64,000 bases of DNA, from the NCBI RefSeq assembly GCF_002879855.1, contig NZ_PNYB01000004.1, forward strand, positions 1 to 64,000. The letters run 5' to 3'. Below are positions 7,640-18,659 of the stretch, piece by piece (position 1 is the stretch's first letter; each line of letters starts with the position of its first letter). Position numbers and translations under genes: made by a program. The notes beneath the pieces were generated by a model. It saw nothing but the letters and a program-made list of their open reading frames with translations. It searched no databases and had not been told where the DNA came from. The stretch is from Trinickia soli (GTDB taxonomy: Bacteria; Pseudomonadota; Gammaproteobacteria; Burkholderiales; Burkholderiaceae).

Positions 7640-8917
7640 ATGAGCATGGTCGATCTCGATCCCCCCGGCTTTCAGCCGCCGCGTCCCGTTGCGGACGACG
7701 CGGGTAGCCGCCGCACCGTCGTCTACGGCGGCTATACCGTGTTCAGCGTCTTTCAGCCGGTGTTCTCGGTATCGCACCGTCGCGCGATCGGCTATCACGC
7801 CTCGCTGCGCGCGCACGACGAACACGGCGCACAGGCGCCCTCGCGCGACGTCTTCGCGCAGGCGGCGCGACGCGGCGATCTGCTCGAGCTCGGGCGGCTG
7901 GCCGAATCGCTACATCTAGGCAATTTCAGTGCAATCGACGGTCATGACGAATGGCTGTTCCTGAGCCTGCATCCCGCCGCGCTGATGGATACGAGCTACG
8001 GCGATGCCTTGCTCGCGAATCTCAAGACGCTGGGCTTGCCGCCGCAGCGCGTCGTATTGGAAGTGCCGGAGCAAGCCGGTGGCGAAACGAGCCGCTTCGC
8101 CGAGATCGTCGACAGTCTGCGCAAGTCGGGCTTTCTGATCGCGCTCGGCGGCTTCGGCGCCAAACATTCGAATATCGACCGCGTCTGGCATCTGCATCCG
8201 GACATCGTCTCGCTCGATCGCGGCATTCTCGCGCAGGCCAGTGAGCACTCACATTTCGAACGCGTCCTGCCGCAACTCGTCTCGCTGCTGCATGAATCGG
8301 GACAGCTCGTGCTGATGGGCGGCCTCACCACCGAGCGCGACGCGTTGATCGCGCTCGAGTGCAATGTGGACTTCGTGCAAGGCAGTTATTTCGCCGAGCC
8401 GAGTGTCGAGCCGGTCCAACCGCGTGCGGCTGCGGGGCTCATGGACGCGCTTTCGGCCGCGCTGCGCAAACGCGTGGCGGCCCGCGAACGTGCTCAAGCC
8501 GAACGTCTCGCACCGTATGTTCAATCGCTCGAGCAGGCGTGCGCGCGTTTCGTGAAGGGCACGCCTGTCGACACTGCGTGCGAGGCGCTGCTCGCGCTGC
8601 ATGACACAGCGCGCTGTTTCTTGCTCGATGCCGACGGCAGGCAAATTGGCGACAACATCGTGCCACCGGGGCGCGTCGTCTCCCGGCGTGCCAAGCGGTT
8701 CAGCCCGTTGCTGCATTCGGAAGGCGCGAGCTGGGCGCATCGTCCGTACTTCACCGAGGCCGTGCGCGCGCCCGGACCCGTGCATGTCACCGCGCCGTAT
8801 CTGTCGCTGAACGAGGCGCACCTGTGCGTGACCGCGTCAATCGCGGCTAAAACCGCGCAGGGGCTGCAGGTGCTTTGCGTCGATATCGATTGGGAAGCGA
8901 ATTCGCGACGGCGCTGA
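7640..8917 (+). CDS. degenerate EAL-domain protein with C-terminal Cache-like sensor
   Basis: A 425-residue cytoplasmic protein. Residues about 30-260 have the EAL phosphodiesterase fold, but the signature residues are gone. The EAL motif position reads YHASLRAH, the metal-binding Glu of the next motif is replaced in VLEVPEQAG, and the DDFGTG-like loop is GGFGAKHSN. It is therefore probably catalytically inactive and may bind c-di-GMP or a protein partner. Residues about 310-420 resemble a PAS/Cache ligand-binding domain (RCFLLDADGRQIGDN, then WAHRPYFTEAV). No transmembrane segment is visible. No convincing Shine-Dalgarno sequence precedes the ATG, and a terminator hairpin lies just upstream. 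Confidence 0.78.
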   Translation: MSMVDLDPPGFQPPRPVADDAGSRRTVVYGGYTVFSVFQPVFSVSHRRAIGYHASLRAHDEHGAQAPSRDVFAQAARRGDLLELGRLAESLHLGNFSAIDGHDEWLFLSLHPAALMDTSYGDALLANLKTLGLPPQRVVLEVPEQAGGETSRFAEIVDSLRKSGFLIALGGFGAKHSNIDRVWHLHPDIVSLDRGILAQASEHSHFERVLPQLVSLLHESGQLVLMGGLTTERDALIALECNVDFVQGSYFAEPSVEPVQPRAAAGLMDALSAALRKRVAARERAQAERLAPYVQSLEQACARFVKGTPVDTACEALLALHDTARCFLLDADGRQIGDNIVPPGRVVSRRAKRFSPLLHSEGASWAHRPYFTEAVRAPGPVHVTAPYLSLNEAHLCVTASIAAKTAQGLQVLCVDIDWEANSRRR

Positions 8918-9005
8918 GGGTTTGCGAGCGGGCGCAACTTCGCGGACATCCCTGAGCGGGATTGCGCCTGACGCCTGGCGCATACCTGGCTCTGCTTTTC
9001 AGCCC

Positions 9006-9980
9006 TTACGCCGCGCACCGCACTGTCGTCGACTGCGCGCCCGCGATTCGCCTAAGCATCTGCTTGATCGCATGCGAGCCGAAGCGGCCGTTGAGCGCTT
9101 CAACCTCCGCCCCGCCCATCTTCAGCGTGACTGAGACCAGCGCGTAACCCGAGCTTGCGCGTAGCAGCTTCAAGCGCAGCACGCCAACCACCTCGCAATC
9201 CTGCACCAGCGCGAGCGCTGCTCCGCAATCGCGTGGCAGCGCGTGGAGCTCAAGCGCGGTGAATCCGGCGCATGTCATAGGATCTTCCGCAAGAGACCCG
9301 GCGCTCACCGAAGCGCGCCGCGAAACGACGCTGTCCGCAGCAGCCACCGGCACCTCGCGCTCGGTCAAAAGCCGCATGGCGCCCGCCCCATCCGCGCGAT
9401 GAATGATCTCGAGCAACCGTGCGGCATCCTCCATGCGAGACGCTTGAGCACCCCTATCTCGCCGCGAGCGGTCTGCCCCGCTTTCGTGCTCGTCCGTCAA
9501 ACGCCGACGCGCACGATGCGCCAATTGCCGGCAATGCGCGGGCGTCTTGCCGACGACCTCGGCAATCTGCGCGTAGTCGCAATCAAACGCCTCATGCAGC
9601 ACGAATGCCGCACGCTCGTCGGCCGAAAGCCGCTCGAACAACAGCTTGACGGCCTCCGATACCGTCGATGCATGGAGCGCCTCGTCCTCGGCCGATGGAG
9701 CCTGTTCGTCCAGCCAAGGCTGCGTCAGTTCGCTTGCGCGCGCCGCTTGCTCCGATTGCAAGCGCCGAATCCGATCGATGGCCAGTCGCGTCGTCACGGT
9801 CGTCAACCAGGCGAGCGGCGTGTGCAGCTCGCCCGAAGCCGCGGCATGCCATTTCAGCCATGCGTCCTGCACCACGTCCTCGGCTTCGGCCCGGCTGCCC
9901 AACATGCGATAGGCGATCGATATGAGCCGCGCGCGGGCGGCTTCGAAACCCGCTGTCTTGTGTATTTCTTCTTGCGTCAT
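9006..9980 (-). CDS. ECF sigma factor, ECF41/SigJ-like
   Basis: A 324-residue extracytoplasmic-function sigma factor. Sigma region 2 (about 15-80, with [20 protein letters not shown]) and region 4 (about 105-160, with [20 protein letters not shown]) are clear. A C-terminal extension of about 150 residues places it with ECF41/SigJ-type sigmas, whose SnoaL-like tail modulates activity in place of an anti-sigma factor. Here the tail lacks the DGGGK-type motif I would expect and is poorly conserved, so its control may differ. The partner oxidoreductase or decarboxylase gene usual beside ECF41 sigmas is not adjacent. The target regulon is unknown. Confidence 0.85.
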   Translation of the reverse strand: MTQEEIHKTAGFEAARARLISIAYRMLGSRAEAEDVVQDAWLKWHAAASGELHTPLAWLTTVTTRLAIDRIRRLQSEQAARASELTQPWLDEQAPSAEDEALHASTVSEAVKLLFERLSADERAAFVLHEAFDCDYAQIAEVVGKTPAHCRQLAHRARRRLTDEHESGADRSRRDRGAQASRMEDAARLLEIIHRADGAGAMRLLTEREVPVAAADSVVSRRASVSAGSLAEDPMTCAGFTALELHALPRDCGAALALVQDCEVVGVLRLKLLRASSGYALVSVTLKMGGAEVEALNGRFGSHAIKQMLRRIAGAQSTTVRCAA

Positions 9981-10209
9981 TGAATGGGCTCCTGCAGTCG
10001 GGCTTGCGGCGCTGCACGCGCCTCATCGTGTTGACGTTCGAGCACTCGCCGATGTTACGCGCTTCGCAATATTTTTTGTTTTCTGCGCTTGTGCAGCCAA
10101 TGACGGCGCTTGCCGTCACATCGGCGGCGATCCAAGCGTCATGACAGCAAGGGCCGCTTGCGAGTATTCTCGAACAACGGCCATCGTCGATTCCACGCGA
10201 GGAGCACGT

Positions 10210-10845
10210 ATGCCTTTCCATCCCCAAAGCCAGCTCGTCCCAACCGTTATCGAACAAACGGGTCGGGGCGAGCGCGCGTACGACATCTACTCGCGGCTAC
10301 TGCGCGAGCGCATCGTCTTTCTCGTCGGCCCAGTCACCGATCAAACGGCAAGCCTCATCGTCGCCCAAATGCTGTTTTTGGAATCGGAGAACCCCGATAA
10401 GGACATCTTCTTTTATATCAACTCGCCGGGCGGGTCGGTCTACGATGGGCTCGCGATCTACGACACCATGCAATTCATCAAGCCGCAGGTTTCCACACTC
10501 TGCACGGGATTCGCAGCGAGCATGGGAACGTTCCTGCTGGCCGCTGGCGCCAAAGGCAAGCGCTTCGCGCTGCCGAACGCCCGCATCATGATTCATCAGC
10601 CGTCAGGCGGCAGTCAGGGCACCGCGGCCGACATCGAGATCCAAGCCAAGGAAGTGCTGTTTCTGCGTGAACGGCTCAACCAGGTGCTTGCTGAAAGGAC
10701 GGGCCAATCAGTCGAACAGATCGCGAAAGATACGGATCGCGATAACTTTATGTCTGCAGCCGCGGCGAAGGACTATGGGCTTGTCGATGACGTGTTGACC
10801 GACCGCGTTACGCTCGCCGATGTCGCACGGCGCACGTCGCTCTGA
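10210..10845 (+). CDS. clpP: ClpP-family ATP-dependent protease proteolytic subunit (solitary copy)
   Basis: A 211-residue serine peptidase that forms the proteolytic chamber fed by Clp ATPases. The catalytic triad is complete: Ser104 in [10 protein letters not shown], His129 in [11 protein letters not shown] and Asp178 in [10 protein letters not shown]. The ATG at 10210 gives normal ClpP length; the frame is open further upstream without ClpP-like sequence. The gene stands alone. The housekeeping clpP of Burkholderiales normally sits between tig and clpX, so this is probably a second, accessory ClpP. An intrinsic terminator follows about 85 bp downstream. Confidence 0.93.
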   Translation: MPFHPQSQLVPTVIEQTGRGERAYDIYSRLLRERIVFLVGPVTDQTASLIVAQMLFLESENPDKDIFFYINSPGGSVYDGLAIYDTMQFIKPQVSTLCTGFAASMGTFLLAAGAKGKRFALPNARIMIHQPSGGSQGTAADIEIQAKEVLFLRERLNQVLAERTGQSVEQIAKDTDRDNFMSAAAAKDYGLVDDVLTDRVTLADVARRTSL

Positions 10846-10929
10846 CGCCGCGCACTCGGCCGTGTGGGCAAAGCAGCCGCCTCGCCGGGCACTTCGAAAT
10901 CGAGCCAGGCTTGGCCGCTGAAAAACAAA

Positions 10930-10956
10930 ACCCTCGCGCGCGGCGAGGGTCTTTGT
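10930..10956 (+). terminator. intrinsic terminator after clpP
   Basis: ACCCTCG (10930-10936) pairs with CGAGGGT (10944-10950) across a short GC loop and is followed by CTTTG. An A-run upstream makes it possibly bidirectional, serving sodB on the other strand as well. Confidence 0.75.
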
Positions 10957-11005
10957 GGAGGCCGGGCGCTGCGTATGAGCGCCCGGACCTTTCGCACACT
11001 CTGAC

Positions 11006-11584
11006 TCAGGCGAAATTCTTCGCTGCAAAATCCCAGTTCGCGATATTCCAGAATGCTTCGACGAACTTCGGACGGGCATTGCGGTAGTCGATGTAGTACG
11101 CGTGTTCCCAAACGTCGATCGTCAGCAGCGGTTTGGCGTCCGTCGTCAACGGCGTAGCGGCGTTGCTCGTCGAAACGATGTCGAGCGAACCGTCAGCCTT
11201 CTTCACGAGCCACGTCCAGCCCGAACCGAAGTTGCCGACCGCTGCCTTCGAGAACGCTTCCTTGAACGCGTCGTACGAACCCCACTTGGCGTTGATCGCG
11301 TCGCCCAGCGCGCCGCTCGGCGCACCGCCGCCTTGCGGCTTCAGGCTATTCCAGAAAAACGTGTGATTCCAGATTTGCGCCGCGTTGTTGAACACGCCGC
11401 CCGACGCCTTCTTGACGATCTCTTCGAGCTGCAGGTTTTCGAACTCGGTGCCCTTGATCAGGTTGTTCAGGTTCGTGACGTAGGCTTGATGGTGCTTGCC
11501 GTAGTGGTACTCGAGCGTTTCTTCCGACATATGCGGAGCGAGAGCGTTCTTCGCGTACGGCAGCGGCGGGAGCGTATGTTCCAT
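11006..11584 (-). CDS. sodB: iron superoxide dismutase
   Basis: A 192-residue cytoplasmic Fe-type superoxide dismutase that converts superoxide to peroxide and oxygen. Metal ligands are visible at His27 ([11 protein letters not shown]), His74 ([11 protein letters not shown]), Asp157 and His161 ([11 protein letters not shown]). Gln70 just before the second His is the outer-sphere residue typical of the iron form. Length is exactly that of the family. It lies downstream of xseA on the same strand with about 190 bp between, the arrangement I recall from Burkholderia chromosomes, and probably has its own promoter. Confidence 0.97.
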   Translation of the reverse strand: MEHTLPPLPYAKNALAPHMSEETLEYHYGKHHQAYVTNLNNLIKGTEFENLQLEEIVKKASGGVFNNAAQIWNHTFFWNSLKPQGGGAPSGALGDAINAKWGSYDAFKEAFSKAAVGNFGSGWTWLVKKADGSLDIVSTSNAATPLTTDAKPLLTIDVWEHAYYIDYRNARPKFVEAFWNIANWDFAAKNFA

Positions 11585-11777
11585 GGTGCTGATCCTTCTG
11601 TGTTATGGGGATGTAGGCGGCTAACGCTGTAGAACACTGGATTGTAGGCGACTTGGAATAACCCCGCAAACGAGCGGCCTTTATGCGCAGCATTGACCGC
11701 GGTGCGCCGCAATTGGCGTAAAAAATGCTGTAGCCGCGGATTGCCGTGCACCCTGGCCTCGCGCCACTACCCTCCGA

Positions 11778-13181
11778 TCAAAACCCATCGGTCAAGCGCG
11801 ACTGGACATCCTTGAGCGTCACGTCGGCCGAGCCCTCGGCCACGTGAACTGTAAGCCGCTTGTCGCGTTTGAGCGTTGCCGGCGAGCGCACGGCCCGGCC
11901 CGTTTGCGCGTCGATGAGCGCCGCGTAGCCGCGTTCGAGCGTCCGCTGCGGGCTCAACACGTCGAGCCGCGCCGCCAGCGCCGCAACCTTCGAAGCGCGG
12001 CGCTCCTCCTGCCGCTCGAACGCAGCGTCGAGCCGCCGCCCGAGCCCGACCACCGACGAGCGCGCCGCCGTCAGATCGGGACGCCAACGTTGCCAGCGCA
12101 AGCGCACGAGCGCGAAGCGCGCCTGCGCATCGCGCAACGGGCGCGCCCCCGCCGATGCGAGCCTCGCCTGCAACTGCTGCAAATGCACACGCTGTCTGCG
12201 CAAGCGCTCGGCGGGACTCACGAGCCGACGCGCCAGCCAGTCGAGCTGCTGCGCCCGCCGCTCCATGTGCCGGCCGAATCCGCGCGCGAGCGCGGCCGTG
12301 CGGTGATCGAGTTCGCGCAGCAGCATCGTGCGCTGCGGGCTCACAAGCTCGGCAGCGCCCGTCGGCGTAGGTGCGCGCACGTCGGCCGCGAAATCGGCAA
12401 TCGTAAAGTCGGTTTCGTGGCCAACACCGCTCACGATCGGCAATTCACTCGAAGCGATCGCACGCGCGAGCCCCTCTTCGTTGAACGACCAGAGGTCTTC
12501 GATCGAGCCTCCGCCGCGGCAGACGATCAATACGTCCACCTCGCGGCGCGCGTTCGCCGTGGCGACCATGGCCGCGAGCTTTTCGCCCGCACCCGCACCT
12601 TGTACGGGCGCCGGATAGACGATCACGGGGATATGCGGCGCGCGGCGCGAGAGCGTGGTCAGGACATCGCGCAACGCGGCCGCCTGCAACGACGTCACGA
12701 TGCCGATGGCATGCGGATGCGTCGGCAAAGGCCGTTTTCGCTCCGGTGCGAACAGGCCCTCCGCCTCGAGCTGCGCTTTGAGCCGCAAGAACATCTCGTA
12801 AAGACGGCCCGTCCCGGTGCGGCGCACGGCCTCGACGTTCAACTGCAGTTCGCCGCGCGGCTCGTACATCGTCACGAGCGCGCGCACCTCGATTTTGTCG
12901 CCTTCGCGCGGCGTGAATTCGGCGTACTGCGCGCGCCCGCGGAACATGACGCAGCGCATTTGCGCTTGCGCATCCTTGATCGAAAAGTACCAATGGCCGC
13001 TGGCGGCCCGCGTGAAGTTCGAGACTTCGCCGGCGACCCAAACGAGCGGAAACGACCGCTCGAGCATCGTCCCGATCGCGCGATTGAGCACAGACACCGG
13101 GACGGCCACGTCGGCCTCGAACGAAGCGGACCCGGATGTCGTTGCGGCGCCACCGGGCGGGAATGGAGAACGGGATTGCAT
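11778..13181 (-). CDS. xseA: exodeoxyribonuclease VII large subunit
   Basis: A 467-residue large subunit of exonuclease VII, which degrades single-stranded DNA in both directions and acts in repair. An N-terminal OB-fold (about residues 25-125, with [20 protein letters not shown]) is followed by the catalytic domain. Family motifs are [36 protein letters not shown]-type sequence and [17 protein letters not shown]-type sequence. A long Arg/Ala/Leu-rich helical segment then leads to the C-terminal STATE-like domain with [11 protein letters not shown]. The ATG at 13181 is preferred; upstream in-frame sequence to 13298 is not XseA-like. xseB is not in the window. Confidence 0.96.
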   Translation of the reverse strand: MQSRSPFPPGGAATTSGSASFEADVAVPVSVLNRAIGTMLERSFPLVWVAGEVSNFTRAASGHWYFSIKDAQAQMRCVMFRGRAQYAEFTPREGDKIEVRALVTMYEPRGELQLNVEAVRRTGTGRLYEMFLRLKAQLEAEGLFAPERKRPLPTHPHAIGIVTSLQAAALRDVLTTLSRRAPHIPVIVYPAPVQGAGAGEKLAAMVATANARREVDVLIVCRGGGSIEDLWSFNEEGLARAIASSELPIVSGVGHETDFTIADFAADVRAPTPTGAAELVSPQRTMLLRELDHRTAALARGFGRHMERRAQQLDWLARRLVSPAERLRRQRVHLQQLQARLASAGARPLRDAQARFALVRLRWQRWRPDLTAARSSVVGLGRRLDAAFERQEERRASKVAALAARLDVLSPQRTLERGYAALIDAQTGRAVRSPATLKRDKRLTVHVAEGSADVTLKDVQSRLTDGF

Positions 13182-13576
13182 GGGGAACCTTGGTTTTGGC
13201 CGCTGAGACGATAGACCGGCGCGCGGCCGCCGTCCAGTGCCCGCACTGCAGCATGCAAGGTTTCCCACATAGGGGGGCGCTGCCACCGGCGGCGTCAACT
13301 GACGAATGGAACCGCGGAAAGCGGCAAACTGACGTTACAAACTACTGATTTATAAGGAAATTTTTTTCGTAGGACTTTAGCGGCGGCCGATAGGAAGCTT
13401 GATTTATCGACGTTTCCGGCCACCAGGGTCGAAGTTTTTCACAGAGTTATCCACAGGGCATCTGCCACTCGATGGTGGACGACCCGCTGATTGCCAGCTT
13501 GCAGGGCGCTCGCTGGCCACGCTACAGTGCCGGCTCTGTTCCACCACGGTCCTACGACCCGCCCAACCCCACCACC
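13182..13576. other. intergenic region between xseA and lpxK
   Basis: I see no gene in these 395 bases. The part at about 13340-13372 is AT-rich and contains a run of seven T. A perfect DnaA-box consensus, TTATCCACA, lies at 13447-13455, but it is isolated. The divergent promoters of xseA and lpxK must lie here. In Burkholderia relatives I recall exbB and exbD at this position, and no trace of either is recognisable. Confidence 0.55.
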
Positions 13577-14605
13577 ATGGATCGCTTCGCCGACCGCATC
13601 AAAGCCCGCGCGCAAGCCTATGTGACTCGCGAATGGCAACGCCGCGGCGCATTCGCCTGGGCCCTGACGCCCGCTGCCGCGCTGTTCGGCGCCATCGCCG
13701 CCTTTCGGCGCGCGACCTTCGCCCTCGGCTGGCGCGAGCGCGTGGACGTGGGCGTGCCAGTCGTCGTGGTCGGCAATGTGACCGTAGGCGGCACGGGCAA
13801 GACGCCGACCGTCATCGCGCTCGTGGATGCGCTGCGCGCCGCCGGCTTTACGCCCGGCGTGGTTTCGCGCGGCTATGGGTCGAAGGCGGGCGAACCGCGC
13901 CCGGTCACGTCGGCCTCTTCGCCGGCGCAGGTCGGCGACGAACCGGTGCTGATCGCCCGGCGCACGAGCGTGCCGGTGTGGGTATGCGCCGATCGCGTCG
14001 CGTGCGCCAAGGCACTGCGCGCGGCGCATGACGATGTCGACGTCATCGTCAGCGACGACGGGCTGCAGCATTACCGGCTTGCGCGCGCAGTCGAGCTCGT
14101 CGTCTTCGATCAACGCCTGGGCGGCAACGGTTTTCTGCTGCCCGCCGGCCCTCTGCGGGAGCCGCTCTCGCGACATCGCGACGCCACGCTGATCAACAAT
14201 CCGTTCGAGCGCGCGCTGCCGCCGTGGCCCGACACGTTCGCACTGACGCTCGCGCCGGGCGACGCATGGCATCTGGGCGATCCGAGTCTGCGTCGGCCGT
14301 TGGCCCAATTCATCGGAGCGCGCATGCTGGCCGCGGCCGGCATTGGGGCACCGGAGCGCTTTTTTGCGACGCTGCGCGCGGCCGGGCTGGCGCCCGCCAC
14401 ACGTCCGCTACCGGACCACTACGCGTTTCGCGACAACCCGTTCGTCAACGAACCGGTCGACGCAATCCTGGTGACCGAGAAGGATGCAGTAAAATTGAGC
14501 GCTTGGCGTGACGCTCGGATCTGGGTCGTACCGGTCGAAGCCACGCTCCCCGCTCGCCTCATCGCCTTGGTTGTGGAGAAACTCCGTGGACGCTCGCCTG
14601 CTTGA
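13577..14605 (+). CDS. lpxK: tetraacyldisaccharide 4'-kinase
   Basis: A 342-residue inner-membrane-associated kinase that phosphorylates the 4' position of the lipid A disaccharide precursor. A membrane-seeking N-terminal segment (about 28-45, [17 protein letters not shown]) precedes the P-loop at residues 71-76 in [13 protein letters not shown]. The motifs [29 protein letters not shown] and VTEKDAVKL are all typical of LpxK. The ATG at 13577 gives the expected length. The 3' end overlaps the next gene by 20 bases, so the two are translationally linked. Confidence 0.96.
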   Translation: MDRFADRIKARAQAYVTREWQRRGAFAWALTPAAALFGAIAAFRRATFALGWRERVDVGVPVVVVGNVTVGGTGKTPTVIALVDALRAAGFTPGVVSRGYGSKAGEPRPVTSASSPAQVGDEPVLIARRTSVPVWVCADRVACAKALRAAHDDVDVIVSDDGLQHYRLARAVELVVFDQRLGGNGFLLPAGPLREPLSRHRDATLINNPFERALPPWPDTFALTLAPGDAWHLGDPSLRRPLAQFIGARMLAAAGIGAPERFFATLRAAGLAPATRPLPDHYAFRDNPFVNEPVDAILVTEKDAVKLSAWRDARIWVVPVEATLPARLIALVVEKLRGRSPA

Positions 14606-14792
14606 AATTCTCGTTTGCCCGATCTGCAAGGGTCCGCTCACCTACGATCGCGCGCAGCAAGAACTCATCTGCCAAGCCGACAAGCTGGCTTATCCGATTC
14701 GTGACGGCATCCCCGTCATGCTGGTCGACGAGGCGCGCCAGACCGTCGAAGGCACACCGGTCGAGCCGCTCGACCCAGCGGGCGGCGCCTGA
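14586..14792 (+). CDS. Trm112 family zinc-binding protein (YcaR-like), GTG start
   Basis: A 68-residue protein of the Trm112/UPF0434 family. These small zinc-ribbon-like proteins are activators of methyltransferases in eukaryotes; the bacterial role is less clear. It shows the signature [14 protein letters not shown] followed by [12 protein letters not shown]. The start is the GTG at 14586, with GGAG at 14575-14578 seven bases upstream; the longer upstream frame overlaps lpxK and is not conserved in character. Its place between lpxK and kdsB is conserved in many proteobacteria. Confidence 0.92.
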   Translation: MDARLLEILVCPICKGPLTYDRAQQELICQADKLAYPIRDGIPVMLVDEARQTVEGTPVEPLDPAGGA

Positions 14793-14906
14793 GGTACCGC
14801 TGAAGGCGCCTTCCAGGACGCCGCTCGACGTGCCGCGTCTGGGCCCGCCCGAATTGACTGACGTACCCCGCGCAACACGAATTCATCCTGCCTGGCCCAT
14901 TACCCG

Positions 14907-15725
14907 ATGACTGTCTCCGCCCGCCTAGACGCACCGCCTTTCGTCGCCGTCGTTCCCGCGCGTCTCGCCTCGACCCGCCTGCCTGAGAAGCCGCTCGCCG
15001 ACATCGCCGGCAAACCGATGGTTGTGCGCGTGGCGCAGCGCGCGCTGCAGGCCGGGGCGCAACGGGTGCTGATTGCGACCGACGATGAGCGCGTGCTGCA
15101 GGCGGCCCAGGCGCACGGGGTGGAGGCGCTGCTCACGCGCGCCGATCACCCGTCGGGCACCGACCGTCTCGCGGAAGTCGCCGCGCGCCTGAACCTGGCC
15201 GACGATACGATCGTGGTGAATGTGCAAGGCGACGAGCCGCTGATCGATCCTGCGCTCGTGCGCGACGTTGCGTCGCACCTTGCAGCCAACCCGGACTGCG
15301 CGATCGCAACGGCCGCGCATCCGATCGTCGATCCATCCGACGTTTTCAATCCGAACGTCGTCAAGGTCGTGCTCGATGCGCGCGGGGTTGCGTTGTACTT
15401 CTCTCGCGCGCCGATTCCCTGGCTGCGCGACGCCTATCAACCGCACGCCGGTGCGCAAACGATCGAGCTCGCCGCCATGCCGGCGCCGCCCGCCGATACG
15501 GTGTTCCGGCACATCGGCCTGTACGCTTATCGCGCGCGCTTCCTGCGTACTTATCCGACGCTCGCCCAGGCGCCGATCGAACAAGCCGAGATGCTCGAGC
15601 AACTGCGGGCGATGTGGCATGGCGAGCGCATCGCCGTGCGCGTGACGCATGAGGCACCGGCGCCCGGCGTCGATACGCTTGCCGATCTCGAGCGCGTGCG
15701 CGCACTTTTCCTGTCGAATCCCTGA
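14907..15725 (+). CDS. kdsB: 3-deoxy-manno-octulosonate cytidylyltransferase
   Basis: A 272-residue cytoplasmic enzyme that activates Kdo with CTP to CMP-Kdo for LPS core assembly. The N-terminal nucleotide-binding motif [20 protein letters not shown], the [14 protein letters not shown] loop, [13 protein letters not shown] and the late [17 protein letters not shown] (with one residue before it) are all KdsB hallmarks. It follows the Trm112 gene by about 110 bp and precedes adk, forming with lpxK an LPS gene group. Length is slightly above the usual 250 residues because of a short N-terminal extension. Confidence 0.97.
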   Translation: MTVSARLDAPPFVAVVPARLASTRLPEKPLADIAGKPMVVRVAQRALQAGAQRVLIATDDERVLQAAQAHGVEALLTRADHPSGTDRLAEVAARLNLADDTIVVNVQGDEPLIDPALVRDVASHLAANPDCAIATAAHPIVDPSDVFNPNVVKVVLDARGVALYFSRAPIPWLRDAYQPHAGAQTIELAAMPAPPADTVFRHIGLYAYRARFLRTYPTLAQAPIEQAEMLEQLRAMWHGERIAVRVTHEAPAPGVDTLADLERVRALFLSNP

Positions 15726-16658
<933 letters not shown>

Positions 16659-16675
16659 CGCAGTTGCCCCTCACG

Positions 16676-16749
16676 CGTGAGCCCTGGCGGCTCACGTTCG
16701 CGGCTCGCGTATCCACACGCCGTTCAGCGCCATGCCGAGCGGCGTTTTT
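16676..16749 (+). terminator. two hairpins after adk, the second an intrinsic terminator
   Basis: CGTGAGCC (16676-16683) pairs with GGCTCACG (16689-16696). A second stem, ACGCCG (16717-16722) with CGGCGT (16740-16745), is followed by TTTTC and is the likely terminator. Confidence 0.65.
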
Positions 16750-16907
16750 CATGCGCGGCTCCTTTTTCTTCGCCATCGTGACCGGCAGATGACCTCGCAA
16801 CACAGGCCCGCGAGCGATTACAATCGGCGGCGGCCTGCGCGCCAACCGGTCACGAGCCGCGCGGACGCTGGGATGCATTCTCTTTTGAACACGTAAGGAG
16901 CAGCAGC

Positions 16908-17666
16908 ATGGAGATTCGCGGCAACGCATTTTTGGTCACCGGCGGCGCGTCCGGTCTTGGCGCGGCAACGGCGCGCCTGTTCGCCGAAAATGGCGGCAAG
17001 GTGGTGATCGCCGATTTGAATGAAGATTCGGGCACCGCGCTCGCCGCCGAGCTGGGTGGCGTCTTCGTCAAATGCGACGTCAGCCGCGAGGCCGATGCAC
17101 TGCAGGCCGTCGAGGCGGCAACGCGACTTGGCCCGCTCGTCGGGCTCGTCAACTGCGCAGGCGTCGCACCGGCAATCAAGACGGTCGGCAAGGACGGCCC
17201 GCACCCGCTCGACAAATTCCAGCGCACGATCGAGATCAACCTGATCGGCACGTTCAATATGCTGCGGCTCGCGGCCTATGAAATGTCGAAGAACGCACCC
17301 AATGCGAACGGCGAGCGCGGCGTGATCGTCAATACGGCCTCTGTCGCCGCTTTCGACGGACAAATCGGCCAGGCCGCTTACGCCGCTTCGAAAAGCGGCG
17401 TCGCGGGTATGACCCTGCCCGTTGCGCGCGATCTTTCGCGCAATGCGATTCGCGTGATGACGATCGCCCCCGGCATCTTCGAAACGCCAATGTTGCTGGG
17501 CATGCCGAAGGAAGTGCAGGATGCGCTCGGCGCAATGGTGCCGTTCCCGCCGCGACTGGGCAAGCCGAACGAGTACGCGATGCTCGTCAAGCAGATCTTC
17601 GACAATCCGATGCTCAACGGCGAAGTCATCCGCTTGGACGGCGCGATTCGGATGCAACCGAAGTAA
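16908..17666 (+). CDS. short-chain dehydrogenase, 3-hydroxyacyl-CoA dehydrogenase type
   Basis: A 252-residue NAD-dependent short-chain dehydrogenase. The cofactor motif TGGASGLG is at 11-18, NCAG near 82, and the catalytic residues are Ser145, Tyr158 and Lys162 (AYAASKSG). The ending with [12 protein letters not shown] and [17 protein letters not shown] closely resembles type II 3-hydroxyacyl-CoA dehydrogenases (HSD17B10-like), which act in beta-oxidation of short or branched acyl-CoA. It is monocistronic by appearance, with a terminator 40 bp downstream. Confidence 0.9.
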   Translation: MEIRGNAFLVTGGASGLGAATARLFAENGGKVVIADLNEDSGTALAAELGGVFVKCDVSREADALQAVEAATRLGPLVGLVNCAGVAPAIKTVGKDGPHPLDKFQRTIEINLIGTFNMLRLAAYEMSKNAPNANGERGVIVNTASVAAFDGQIGQAAYAASKSGVAGMTLPVARDLSRNAIRVMTIAPGIFETPMLLGMPKEVQDALGAMVPFPPRLGKPNEYAMLVKQIFDNPMLNGEVIRLDGAIRMQPK

Positions 17667-17703
17667 TCGCCGCAACCGATCGATCGGTTGCTCGAGAAGC
17701 AAA

Positions 17704-17748
17704 CGCCCGCCCGGCGCAGATACAAACACACCGGACGGGCGCTTTCTT
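17704..17748 (+). terminator. intrinsic terminator
   Basis: CGCCCGCCCGG (17704-17714) pairs with CCGGACGGGCG (17731-17741) with one mismatch and is followed by CTTTCTT. It ends the short-chain dehydrogenase transcript. Confidence 0.75.
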
Positions 17749-17817
17749 CACCTTCTACGGTCCTGCGTCGTTCGTCCCGCCTGCTGATCGTGGTCGCCCC
17801 CTCACGCGGCGCGAACC

Positions 17818-18654
17818 TCAATTGCCGTGATCGGTACGCTGACGCAGTTCGTTCAATTGCGACTCGACTGCAGTCGCGTCTTCGGCATCGGGCCGATCGC
17901 CAAGGTAACGTTCGAGATCTTCGAGCGCCGGCCGCAGGTAGTCGAGCCGCGCGTAGGCGAATCCGCGATCGCGCACTTCCTCCAGATTCTCCGGCAGCAG
18001 CACGACGAGCCGCTGCTGCACTGCGAGCAGCCGTTGCCAGCGCTCCGTCTGCAGGTAGACCGCTTTCAGATTGCGCAGCATGCGCGCGACGATCTCGCGC
18101 GGCGTGGCCGGCTGCAACAACATGCGCAGCGCGCTGCCGATCGACTGCTCGGTATGCGAAATGTACGGCTCGAGCATGTCGACCATCTGTGCTTCGGACA
18201 GCGACTGGCCTGTCGTCGGATCGAGCATGACGTCGCCTTCGGGCAGCGTCACGCGCAACAGAAAGTGTCCCGGGAACGAGACGCCCTTGACCGGTACGCC
18301 GATCTGTTCGCCCAACTCCAGGTACAGCACCGCCAGCGAAATCGGAATGCCGCGTCGGCGCTTGAGCACCACGTTCAGATGGCTGTTGTCGGGGTCGTAG
18401 TAATCGTTCAGATTGCCGGCGAAGCCCAACTCGCGGAAAAAAAATCGGTTCAGCGTGCCGATTCTTTCGGTGAGATCGGCAGCCTCGGGCAAGCGACGCT
18501 TCAAGCGCAGCGCAAGTTCGTCGAGTTCGCCCAGCACCGCTTCGAGGTCGAGATCGGGGTAAGCGTCCTGGGCGAGCGAGATCGCTGTCTCGGTCAGAGG
18601 CAGGCTATCGTCGTCGGCAACAAGGGTCGCGAAATAATCGAGAACGGATGTCAT
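17818..18654 (-). CDS. SirB1-type transglutaminase-like / tetratricopeptide protein
   Basis: A 278-residue cytoplasmic protein of the SirB1 family. The N-terminal transglutaminase-like region (about 60-165) contains FGNLND-like and RRGIPISLAVLYLELGEQIG sequence with GVSFPGHFLLRV. A C-terminal helical TPR-like part holds EIVARMLRNLKAVYLQTERW. The Cys of true transglutaminases is absent, so it is probably not an enzyme of that type; the family role is poorly defined. The ATG at 18654 lies five bases after the murJ stop codon on the same strand, so the two genes form an operon. Confidence 0.85.
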   Translation of the reverse strand: MTSVLDYFATLVADDDSLPLTETAISLAQDAYPDLDLEAVLGELDELALRLKRRLPEAADLTERIGTLNRFFFRELGFAGNLNDYYDPDNSHLNVVLKRRRGIPISLAVLYLELGEQIGVPVKGVSFPGHFLLRVTLPEGDVMLDPTTGQSLSEAQMVDMLEPYISHTEQSIGSALRMLLQPATPREIVARMLRNLKAVYLQTERWQRLLAVQQRLVVLLPENLEEVRDRGFAYARLDYLRPALEDLERYLGDRPDAEDATAVESQLNELRQRTDHGN

Positions 18655-18659
18655 GGCGG

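Noticed and set aside
11844-13214. Long plus-strand ORF opposite xseA
   Set aside because: Arg/Ala/His-rich composition typical of antisense frames in GC-rich DNA; xseA on the other strand has full family motifs.
13447-13455. Perfect DnaA box as a sign of an origin of replication
   Set aside because: Only one box was found, with no dnaA, parAB, rpmH or box cluster nearby; a single 9-mer is weak evidence.
14508-14585. ATG start 26 codons upstream for the Trm112 protein
   Set aside because: It overlaps lpxK, is not family-like, and GTG 14586 has a good ribosome-binding site.
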